Source: Rhodospirillaceae bacterium CCH5-H10
GTDB lineage: Bacteria; Pseudomonadota; Alphaproteobacteria; Reyranellales; Reyranellaceae
Direction: 5' to 3'
Assembly (NCBI GenBank): GCA_001557035.1
Contig: LSKJ01000861.1
Coordinates: forward strand, 1-5,942
Length of the DNA stretch: 5,942 nucleotides
In this document: piece after piece, positions 1 through 5,658 of the stretch
Numbering within the stretch: the first letter of the stretch is position 1
How the letters are laid out: the number at the start of each line of letters is the position of its first letter
Position numbers and translations under genes: made by a program
The notes under the pieces: model-generated
The model's database searches: none
What the model saw: only the letters and a program-made list of their open reading frames with translations
Told to the model about the DNA's origin: nothing

Positions 1-14
1 CTAGGACACCGCCG

Positions 15-608
15 ATGAACGGGCCGGAGATCGAGCGGCTGATCCAGCTCCTCGGCCGCCTGCCGGGTCTCGGACCGCGCTCGGCGCGCCGGGTGGCGCT
101 GCATCTGCTCAAGAAGCGCGAGACCCTGATGCAGCCGCTGGGCGCAGCGCTGGCCGATGCCGCGCGCGCCATCCGCGCCTGCGGTGTCTGCGGCAACCTC
201 GACACGATCGACCCCTGCTCGATCTGCGCCGATCCCCGCCGCGATGCCGGCCTCATCTGTGTCGTCGAGGATGTCGGCGACCTGTGGGCGATGGAGCGTG
301 GCCGCATCTTTTCCGGACGCTACCACGTGCTGGGCGGATCGCTCTCGGCGCTCGATGGCATCGGTCCGGAAGAACTCAACATCGGCTCGCTCGTGAGGCG
401 CGTCGCCGCCGGTGGCGTGCGGGAGGTCATCATGGCGACCAACGCCACGGTCGATGGACAGACGACGGCGCATTACCTCGCCGAGCGGTTGGCCGAGCAT
501 GAGGTGCCGCTGACCCGCCTCGCGCACGGCGTACCGGTCGGAGGCGAACTCGACTGGCTCGACGACGGCACGCTGGCCACCGCGTTCAAGGCGCGGCGCG
601 CGCTCTAG
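15..608 (+). CDS. recR: Recombination mediator protein RecR
   Basis: RecR works with RecO (and RecF) in the cytoplasm to load RecA onto SSB-coated single-stranded DNA during gap repair. The 197-residue product has the usual family length and layout. A helix-hairpin-helix stretch ([11 protein letters not shown], about residues 16-26) is followed by a four-cysteine zinc finger (C56-x2-C59 and C68-x2-C71). A Toprim domain spans about residues 79-175, with the acidic VVEDVGDL motif and the typical [12 protein letters not shown] segment. The C-terminus [16 protein letters not shown] is also characteristic. The ATG at 15 has an AGGA at 3-6 as a plausible ribosome binding site. A TAG at 2-4 could be the end of an upstream gene; in many bacteria this would be ybaB/ebfC after dnaX, but that lies outside the window. 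No key residue is missing. Confidence 0.97.
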   Translation: MNGPEIERLIQLLGRLPGLGPRSARRVALHLLKKRETLMQPLGAALADAARAIRACGVCGNLDTIDPCSICADPRRDAGLICVVEDVGDLWAMERGRIFSGRYHVLGGSLSALDGIGPEELNIGSLVRRVAAGGVREVIMATNATVDGQTTAHYLAERLAEHEVPLTRLAHGVPVGGELDWLDDGTLATAFKARRAL

Positions 609-617
609 CGATCGCCC

Positions 618-1226
618 ATGAGTGCAGAAACCCTCGCCGCCATCGCCATCGCCCTGGGAGCCGGCTGGGCCAGCGGACTGAACGCATACGCCGCGGTGCT
701 CGTCCTGGGAGGCGCACAGCGACTTGGTCTCGTGGCCCTGCCGCAGGACCTCCAGGTCCTCGGCTCGCCCTGGGTGCTGGGCGTGGCGGCCCTGCTGTTC
801 GCGCTCAATTTCCTTGCCGACAAGATTCCCTATGTCGACAGCATCAACGACGCACTGCAGACCTTCGTGCGCATTCCGGCCGGCGCCCTCCTGGCCTATG
901 GCGCGGCGGGCGGCCTGAGCCCGGAAGTCGCGATCATCGCCGGCCTGCTGGGCGGAACGCTGGCCGCCGGCACGCATGTCGCCAAGACCGGCTCGCGGGC
1001 GCTGATCAATACATCGCCGGAGCCCTTCACCAACGTCCTCGCCTCGCTGGGAGAGGACGTCACGGTCTTTGGCGGTCTCGCGCTGGCGATCGCTCATCCG
1101 ATCACTTTTTTGTGCCTGCTCGCGGTCTTCGTCCTGCTGCTGATATGGCTGCTGCCGAGGCTTTTCCGACTTGCAATGAAGCCGTTTCGCCGGATGGCAC
1201 GGTCTGGCCATAGACCTTCGGTCTAG
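618..1226 (+). CDS. DUF4126 family integral membrane protein
   Basis: The 202-residue hydrophobic protein resembles the DUF4126 family, whose function is unknown. Family-like features are GWASGLNAYAAVLVLGG near the N-terminus (residues 16-32), ADKIPYVDSINDALQTFVR (67-85) and an NTSPEPFTNVLASLGED segment (131-147). Hydrophobic, probably membrane-spanning stretches lie at about residues 5-32, 50-66, 87-118 and 150-180. The C-terminus (181-202) is rich in Arg and Lys, which suggests a cytoplasmic tail. The start ATG is 9 nt after the recR stop, which is in the same frame, so no earlier start is available outside recR. No clear Shine-Dalgarno is visible, so translation may depend on termination of recR. 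Co-transcription with recR is inferred from the spacing. A transport or channel-like role is only a guess. Confidence 0.85.
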   Translation: MSAETLAAIAIALGAGWASGLNAYAAVLVLGGAQRLGLVALPQDLQVLGSPWVLGVAALLFALNFLADKIPYVDSINDALQTFVRIPAGALLAYGAAGGLSPEVAIIAGLLGGTLAAGTHVAKTGSRALINTSPEPFTNVLASLGEDVTVFGGLALAIAHPITFLCLLAVFVLLLIWLLPRLFRLAMKPFRRMARSGHRPSV

Positions 1227-1235
1227 GAACTGGCG

Positions 1236-1264
1236 CTTTCCTTCCCCGGTCCGAGGCGTACACT
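1236..1264 (+). promoter_or_regulatory. Possible promoter immediately upstream of bpt
   Basis: TACACT at 1259-1264 matches the sigma-70 -10 consensus at 4 of 6 positions. A poor -35 candidate (CTTTCC, 1236-1241) lies 17 nt upstream. Transcription from this -10 would begin at about 1270-1272, only 6-8 nt before the bpt ATG. The -35 is weak, so this is tentative. Confidence 0.25.
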
Positions 1265-1277
1265 CCCAACCGCACAC

Positions 1278-2012
1278 ATGTTCATCCGCCAGAACATCCA
1301 GTCCCTTCGGTTCTTCCGCACGACACCGGCGATGCGCTGCCCCTACCTGCCGCATCGCCTGGAAACCAAGCTCGTGACCGAGTTGAGCGGACCGGATGCG
1401 ATCTCCCAGCACGACACGCTGACCGACGCCGGCTTCCGCCGCTCTCACCATTTCGTTTACAAGCCGCTTTGCGACGGGTGCAGAGCCTGTGTGCCGGTTC
1501 GCATCCGGGTTCGCGACTTCGAGCCCAGCCGGGCGCAGCGCCGCATCCAGCGCCGCAACGAACACGTCCACGCAACCGAGGTGCAGGCGCTGGCGACCGG
1601 CGAGCAGTTCTCGCTGTTTTCACGCTATGTGCTGACACGTCATCGCGATGGCGACATGGCGGACATGGATTTCGACGACTACCGCGCCATGGTCGAAGAA
1701 AGCCCGGTCGAAACGGCGATCATCGAGTTCCGCGACGATTCGGCGGACGGCAGGTTGATTGGATGTTGCCTGGTCGACTGGCTGTCGAGCGGCGTTTCGG
1801 CGGTCTACAGTTTCTTCGATCCTCAGGATCCGAGGCGTGGCCTCGGCACGCACATGATCCTGTGGCTGGCCAGTGCCGCCGCGCGCCGGGGCCTTCCATA
1901 TGTCTATCTGGGCTACTGGATCGCCGACTCCACGAAGATGGCCTACAAGCAGTCGTTCCGGCCGCTCGAGTTCTTCGGGCCCGATGGCTGGGTGGAACTG
2001 CCTACGACATAG
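1278..2012 (+). CDS. bpt: Aspartate/glutamate leucyltransferase (Bpt/Ate-type aminoacyl-tRNA-protein transferase)
   Basis: Enzymes of this family move an amino acid from aminoacyl-tRNA (Leu for Bpt, Arg for Ate-type members) onto N-terminal Asp or Glu of proteins, marking them for ClpS/ClpAP degradation in the bacterial N-degron pathway. The 244-residue product has the full family pattern. The N-terminal domain carries CPYLPHR with C21, GFRRSHHFVYKPLCDGCRAC with C65, C68 and C71, and then the VPVRIRVRDFEPSRAQRR block. The C-terminal GNAT-like domain has DYRAMVEESPVET (about 134-146), VYSFFDPQDP, RRGLGTHMIL and GLPYVYLGYWIADSTKMAYK. All four conserved cysteines are present. ATG 1278 is the only convenient start: an in-frame stop lies at 1224 and no good Shine-Dalgarno precedes the ATG. 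The Leu versus Arg donor cannot be read from sequence here, so the symbol follows the usual annotation. Confidence 0.93.
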   Translation: MFIRQNIQSLRFFRTTPAMRCPYLPHRLETKLVTELSGPDAISQHDTLTDAGFRRSHHFVYKPLCDGCRACVPVRIRVRDFEPSRAQRRIQRRNEHVHATEVQALATGEQFSLFSRYVLTRHRDGDMADMDFDDYRAMVEESPVETAIIEFRDDSADGRLIGCCLVDWLSSGVSAVYSFFDPQDPRRGLGTHMILWLASAAARRGLPYVYLGYWIADSTKMAYKQSFRPLEFFGPDGWVELPTT

Positions 2013-2017
2013 GCAGT
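1997..2017 (+). other. Perfect hairpin spanning the bpt stop codon
   Basis: ACTGCCTA (1997-2004) and TAGGCAGT (2010-2017) form a perfect 8-bp inverted repeat around a 5-nt loop. The bpt stop TAG (2010-2012) begins the 3' arm. No T-run follows, so it is not a canonical intrinsic terminator. It may stabilise the 3' end of the bpt transcript or attenuate read-through into dctQ. Confidence 0.5.
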
Positions 2018-2166
2018 GCACGCCAGTGGAGCGACTTGACGCACCTCGTCCGCTGTACGAACAAGTGCAACCTCTGGCCTCGCTCAGCGGACCACGTTAA
2101 GAAAGCATGTCCGTTGGCGAGAACGGACGGCCGGCCCAATAAAAACTCGCAAGCAGGGGAGACGGG
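2013..2166 (+). promoter_or_regulatory. Intergenic leader of dctQM with inverted repeat
   Basis: This 154-nt non-coding region should hold the promoter for dctQM. It contains a perfect 7-bp inverted repeat, GTCCGTT (2109-2115) and AACGGAC (2122-2128) with a 6-nt loop. The self-complementary GGCCGGCC (2129-2136) follows directly. A TTGACG at 2036-2041 looks like a -35 hexamer but has no convincing -10 at 16-18 nt. The dctQ Shine-Dalgarno AGGGGA is at 2155-2160. An operator or an mRNA hairpin are both possible. Confidence 0.4.
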
Positions 2167-2712
2167 ATGCGCTTGTTGCTGTCATTCAGCGCGCTGATCG
2201 ACGCGTTAAACGAGAAAATAGGTGGCGTGTGTAACTGGCTTGTCCTGTTGGCCTGCGTGGTCAGCGCCGGCAACGCCATGGTCCGGTACGCTTACGACTC
2301 GAGTTCCAATGCCTGGCTCGAAGTGCAGTGGTACATGTTCGCCGTCATCGTGATGTTCGGCGCAGCCTACACGCTTAAGCGCAACGAGCATGTGCGTGTG
2401 GACATCCTCTACATGACGCTGAGCCGCCGCGGGCAGCTCTGGATCGACATCCTCGGCGCCCTGGTCTTCCTGCTGCCGACCTGCGCCATCCTCGCGTGGC
2501 TGAGCTGGCCGTTCTTCATGCAGTCGTTCAACGTCTACGAGCACTCCTCGAACGCCGGCGGCCTCCTGCGCTGGCCGATCAAGCTGGTGCTCCCCGTGGG
2601 CTTCGCCCTGGTCGCCCTGCAGGGCATTTCCGAACTCATCAAGCGCGTCGCCTTCCTCAACGGGTATGCCGTCGACAGCCTTGAAGCGCACTACGAGAGG
2701 CCGACGCAATGA
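2167..2712 (+). CDS. dctQ: TRAP transporter small permease subunit (DctQ/FcbT2-type)
   Basis: The small membrane subunit of a tripartite ATP-independent periplasmic (TRAP) transporter scaffolds the large permease in the inner membrane. The 181-residue product has four hydrophobic segments, at about residues 21-40, 53-71, 93-115 and 138-157, matching the four-helix DctQ fold. The segment EVQWYMFAVIVMFGAAYTL followed by KRNEHVRVDI (about 52-80), and RWPIKLVLPVGF (135-146), are typical of the FcbT2-like (mannitol/chloroaromatic or 2-oxoacid TRAP) branch. The ATG at 2167 has a strong AGGGGA 6 nt upstream. The TGA stop overlaps the dctM start by 4 nt (ATGA, 2709-2712), so the two proteins are translationally coupled. 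The substrate cannot be inferred from this subunit. Confidence 0.93.
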   Translation: MRLLLSFSALIDALNEKIGGVCNWLVLLACVVSAGNAMVRYAYDSSSNAWLEVQWYMFAVIVMFGAAYTLKRNEHVRVDILYMTLSRRGQLWIDILGALVFLLPTCAILAWLSWPFFMQSFNVYEHSSNAGGLLRWPIKLVLPVGFALVALQGISELIKRVAFLNGYAVDSLEAHYERPTQ

Positions 2713-4298
2713 TCCCGCTCGATTGGATGCCGCCGCTGATGTTCGGCGGCCTCGTCGTCTTCATGATCATCGGATACCCCGTCGCCTTCTCGCTCTGCGC
2801 CGTAGGCTTCTTTTTTGGGTTCCTCGCGATCGAGATGAACTACTTCACGATGGCCTTCATGCAGGCCATCCCGGGGCGTGTCTTCGGCTCGATCCTGTCG
2901 AACGAGCTGCTGCTTGCCATTCCGTTCTTCACCTTCATGGGCGCGATCCTGGAGAAATGCGGGCTGGCGGAGGACATGCTGGAGTCGATGGGCCAGCTCT
3001 TCGGCCCGGTGAAGGGCGGGTTGGGCTACTCGACCATCATCGTCGGCTTCATTCTCGGCGCGATCACCGGCACTGTGGCCGCCCAGGTCATCGCCATGGC
3101 GCTGATCACCTTGCCGGTGATGATGCGGTACAAGTACGACATGCGCTATGCGACCGGCGTGCTCGCCGCCTCCGGCACGATTACACAACTCGTGCCGCCG
3201 TCGCTGGTGCTCGTCGTGCTGGCCGACCAGCTCGGCCGGTCGGTCGGAGACATGTATTTGGGCGCCTGGGGCCCCTCGCTCCTGCAGATCGCGCTGTTTG
3301 CCGCCTTTACGTTCTATCTGACGCTGGTCAAGCCGGATGCCCTTCCGCCGGTGCCACGGACGCTGTTCGGCAAGGCGCTCCTGATCAAGTGCGCCTGGGG
3401 CATCATCCCGGCCGCGGTCCTGATCTTCCTGGTGCTCGGCACCATCATGATGGGCTTGGCGACTCCTACCGAGGCGGGCGCGATGGGTACGATCGGCGCG
3501 ATTGTCCTGGCGGTGGTGCGCAATGCACCGCTCACCAAGTTCGACCGCGTGTTTTTCGTCGTCGGCTGCGCCGCGGCCATAATCGGTGCACTGATCGGCA
3601 CCGTTGCCTTCAAGTCCCTGGCCTTCAAGGCCGCTTTCACAGTCATGTTCGCCGCGGTCATCTGGCTGTGCTGGCGGGCCTGGCAGGTGAAGGATCTGCG
3701 CGACCTGATCGTCCAGGCCATGCAGGCAACCATGCGCATCACCGCGATGGTGGCCTTCATTCTGGTCGGTGCGACCTGCTTCTCGATCTCGTTTGCGGGT
3801 GTCGACGGCGGCCACTGGGTCGAGCATCTGCTGACGGGGCTGCCCGGCGGCGTCTGGGGCTTCCTGATCGTCGTCAACCTGTTCGTCTTCTTCCTGGCCT
3901 TCTTCCTCGACTTCTTCGAGATCGCCTTCATCATCATCCCGATGCTGGCGCCGGTCGCGCAGAAGCTGCTCACGCCGGTCGTCGGCGCCGATGCCGCTCT
4001 CATCTGGTTCGGCGTCATGCTCTGCGTGAACATGCAGACCTCGTTCATGCACCCGCCTTTCGGCTTCGCCCTGTTCTACCTGCGCAGCGTGGCGCCCAAG
4101 GAAGTGAAGAGTTCGGACATCTATTGGGGGGCGGTCCCCTGGGTGATCCTACAGCTCATCATGGTGGCGATCGTGATCTTCGTGCCGCAGACCGTGACCT
4201 TCTTCCTCGACAAGCCGCACGGCGTCGATCCCAGCAAGGTGAAGATCGAGCTTCAGGCGCCACCGTCGGAAGACACGGCACCGCCGGTCTTCAAGTAG
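2709..4298 (+). CDS. dctM: TRAP transporter large permease subunit (DctM/FcbT3-type)
   Basis: The large permease forms the ion-coupled (usually Na+) translocation channel and receives substrate from the periplasmic binding protein. The product is 529 residues and strongly hydrophobic throughout. Recognisable family motifs are SGTITQLVPPSLVLVVLAD (155-173), MGLATPTEAGAMG (248-260), AFFLDFFEIAFIIIPMLAPV (397-416) and NMQTSFMHPPFGFALFYLR (441-459). Classical DctM proteins are about 425-440 residues. The extra length is partly a hydrophobic insert at about 280-326 and partly a soluble Pro/Lys-rich C-terminal tail (501-529). The ATG overlaps the dctQ stop, with GAGAGG (2695-2700) as ribosome binding site inside dctQ. 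A strong hairpin follows the stop. Long open frames on both strands across this gene are GC-driven shadows. Confidence 0.95.
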   Translation: MIPLDWMPPLMFGGLVVFMIIGYPVAFSLCAVGFFFGFLAIEMNYFTMAFMQAIPGRVFGSILSNELLLAIPFFTFMGAILEKCGLAEDMLESMGQLFGPVKGGLGYSTIIVGFILGAITGTVAAQVIAMALITLPVMMRYKYDMRYATGVLAASGTITQLVPPSLVLVVLADQLGRSVGDMYLGAWGPSLLQIALFAAFTFYLTLVKPDALPPVPRTLFGKALLIKCAWGIIPAAVLIFLVLGTIMMGLATPTEAGAMGTIGAIVLAVVRNAPLTKFDRVFFVVGCAAAIIGALIGTVAFKSLAFKAAFTVMFAAVIWLCWRAWQVKDLRDLIVQAMQATMRITAMVAFILVGATCFSISFAGVDGGHWVEHLLTGLPGGVWGFLIVVNLFVFFLAFFLDFFEIAFIIIPMLAPVAQKLLTPVVGADAALIWFGVMLCVNMQTSFMHPPFGFALFYLRSVAPKEVKSSDIYWGAVPWVILQLIMVAIVIFVPQTVTFFLDKPHGVDPSKVKIELQAPPSEDTAPPVFK

Positions 4299-4310
4299 AT
4301 CGAAGACAAC

Positions 4311-4345
4311 AAAAAAGCCCCGCCAACCGGCGGGGCTTTCTCTTT
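4311..4345. terminator. Bidirectional terminator between dctM and the receptor gene
   Basis: An 11-bp perfect stem, AAAGCCCCGCC (4314-4324) and GGCGGGGCTTT (4329-4339), closes a 4-nt AACC loop. The A-run at 4311-4316 reads as a six-U tail for the - strand transcript. TTTCTCTTT follows on the + strand. It sits between convergent stops at 4298 and 4360, so it can serve both transcripts, and is probably stronger for the - strand gene. Confidence 0.88.
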
Positions 4346-4359
4346 GTGGTCTTTCTTCT

Positions 4360-5463
4360 CTAGCGGCCCTGGGCCGACATCGAGAAGTTGAAGTTGTCGA
4401 ACGTGTTCTCGGCGACGCGGAACCACAGGTTCTCGTCGGCACGGAAGGCCTTCATGTTGTCGTAGATCTTCTTGAACTTCGGATCCTTGGCCGAGAGTTC
4501 GTCGTAGTACTTGTAGGCCTCGAGGAAGCACGGCTCGAGCACGGCGCGCGGGAACGGCCGCAGTTCCGTGCCGGCAGCCACCAGGCGGCGCAGCGCGGGC
4601 GGATTGCCGGCATCGTACTTGGGCACCATCCACGAGGTGACGCGGCCAGCCGCGGCCTCGACCATCGCCTGGTAGGGCTTCGGCAGCTTCGCCCACGCCT
4701 CGTTGTTGATGTAGAGCGAGCCGACCGACGCGCCTTCCCACCAACCCGGATAGTAGTAGTACTTGGCGACCTTGTTGAAGCCGAGCTTCTCGTCGTCGTA
4801 CGGACCGACCCATTCGCAGGCGTCGATCGTGCCCTTCTCGAGCGCCGGATAGATGTCGCCGCCGGCGATCTGCTGCGGCACGACGCCGAGGCGCGTGAGG
4901 ATCAGGCCCGCGAAGCCGCCGACGCGGAACTTCAGGCCCTTCATGTCGTCCATCGACTTGATTTCCTTGCGGAACCAGCCGCCCATCTGGCAGCCCGTGC
5001 CGCCAAAGGTAAAGGAGCGGAAGTTGTACTCCTTGTAGAAGTCGTTGATCAGCTCATGGCCGCCGCCGAACTCGAGCCAGGCATAGTACTGGCGCTGGTT
5101 CATCGAGAACGGAAGGCCGGTCTCGAAGACGAAGTTCGGATGCTTGCCGAAGTAGTAGTAGGCCGCAGTCTGGCCGGCCTCGACGGTTCCGTTCTGCACG
5201 GCATCGGCAACCTGCAGACCCGGGACGATTTCGCCAGCGGCGAAGGGCCGGATCTGGAATTTGCCGTCGGACATCTCGCCAACGATCTTGGCGAAGAGTT
5301 CGGAGCCGCCGTAAAGCGTATCGAGCGACTTCGGGAAGCTCGACGTGAGACGCCACTTCACTTCCGGCATGCTCTGGGCAATCGCCGGTGCGGCGATCGT
5401 CGTGGCCGCCGCAACTCCCGCAGCACCCACGCCTGCGGTCCTGATGAATTTTCTACGCTGCAT
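4360..5463 (-). CDS. dctP: TRAP transporter substrate-binding protein (DctP family, TakP/FcbT1-like), Tat signal
   Basis: This is the periplasmic receptor of a TRAP transporter; it binds an organic anion and hands it to DctQM. The chosen start gives 367 residues. ATG 5461-5463 is preceded by GGAGG (5474-5478 on the opposite strand) 10 nt away, and opens a twin-arginine leader with RRKFI at residues 3-7. A hydrophobic Ala-rich stretch and an AIA cleavage motif near residue 29 follow. An upstream in-frame ATG (5640) would bury this leader and start inside a terminator. The mature protein matches the TakP/FcbT1 branch: LKFRVGGF with R180, the usual carboxylate-binding arginine position; DACEWVGPYDDEKLGF with E217-W218; and YYYYPGWWEG (235-244). 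By analogy with TakP the ligand may be a 2-oxoacid or similar carboxylate, but this is inference. The gene is convergent to dctQM and tandem with a paralogue. Confidence 0.93.
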   Translation of the reverse strand: MQRRKFIRTAGVGAAGVAAATTIAAPAIAQSMPEVKWRLTSSFPKSLDTLYGGSELFAKIVGEMSDGKFQIRPFAAGEIVPGLQVADAVQNGTVEAGQTAAYYYFGKHPNFVFETGLPFSMNQRQYYAWLEFGGGHELINDFYKEYNFRSFTFGGTGCQMGGWFRKEIKSMDDMKGLKFRVGGFAGLILTRLGVVPQQIAGGDIYPALEKGTIDACEWVGPYDDEKLGFNKVAKYYYYPGWWEGASVGSLYINNEAWAKLPKPYQAMVEAAAGRVTSWMVPKYDAGNPPALRRLVAAGTELRPFPRAVLEPCFLEAYKYYDELSAKDPKFKKIYDNMKAFRADENLWFRVAENTFDNFNFSMSAQGR

Positions 5464-5473
5464 GTTCCTTGTT

Positions 5474-5478
5474 CCTCC
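5474..5478 (-). promoter_or_regulatory. Ribosome binding site that fixes the receptor start
   Basis: On the - strand GGAGG lies 10 nt upstream of the ATG at 5463. An additional AAGGAA (5465-5470) sits right next to it. Together with the Tat leader that begins at this ATG, it supports the 367-residue form over longer in-frame starts. Confidence 0.7.
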
Positions 5479-5518
5479 CGCGGTTGCCTTCATGGCCCCC
5501 TTCAGCGGTTGCAACACT

Positions 5519-5555
5519 GGCATGCGATAATGGCTTTGAAAAGCTCCCGCATGCC
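5519..5555. promoter_or_regulatory. Long inverted repeat upstream of the receptor gene (candidate operator or 5' hairpin)
   Basis: GGCATGCG (5519-5526) and CGCATGCC (5548-5555) are perfect 8-bp inverted copies separated by 21 nt. Each arm contains the palindrome GCATGC. A second small inverted repeat, GCTTT (5533-5537) and AAAGC (5540-5544), is nested inside and nearly centred. The element lies 56-92 nt upstream of the receptor ATG. It could be a paired operator or a structured 5' untranslated region; the sequence does not decide between them. Confidence 0.45.
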
Positions 5556-5611
5556 GGAAAAACCTTAAATATCTGCAATGTTGCTGCTTCGATGGCGGGC
5601 AATCGGGCAAT

Positions 5612-5638
5612 AAAAAGCCCCGCTGAGCGGGGCTTTTC
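5612..5638 (-). terminator. Intrinsic terminator of the second receptor gene
   Basis: A perfect 11-bp stem, AAAAGCCCCGC (5613-5623) and GCGGGGCTTTT (5627-5637), has a 3-nt TGA loop. On the - strand it ends in a run of five U. It lies about 20 nt beyond the stop of the gene at 5659, the same distance and nearly the same sequence as the terminator of the inner receptor gene. It separates the two tandem genes into different transcription units. Confidence 0.85.
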
Positions 5639-5658
5639 AATCGGCTGATGAGCCGGGT

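Noticed and set aside
1..14. End of an upstream ybaB/ebfC gene (TAG at 2-4)
   Set aside because: It is plausible from common recR synteny, but only four bases are visible, so no coding feature can be supported.
2036..2064. TTGACG as -35 of a dctQM promoter
   Set aside because: No acceptable -10 hexamer is found 16-18 nt downstream (GAACAA at 17 nt); TACGAA is only 14 nt away. Too weak to call.
2691..4052. Long - strand open frame (453 codons) opposite dctM
   Set aside because: It is a composition shadow rich in Asp, Glu, His and Gln, with no recognisable domain and wholly antisense to a certain gene.
2666..4363. Long + strand open frame (565 codons) overlapping dctM in another frame
   Set aside because: The translation is low-complexity, rich in Arg, His and Gly, with no family motifs. 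It is a GC-driven shadow of dctM, which has clear motifs, an SD and an ATGA overlap.
5527..5610. Sigma-70 or sigma-54 promoter for the inner receptor gene
   Set aside because: The - strand was scanned for TTGACA/TATAAT and GG-N10-GC patterns. Candidates such as TTGCAG or GG-N9-GC have wrong spacing. A promoter must exist here but cannot be placed.
5464..5640. N-terminal extension of the receptor gene to an ATG at 5640
   Set aside because: The extension would begin inside the upstream terminator and would hide the twin-arginine leader. The ATG at 5463 has a good SD.
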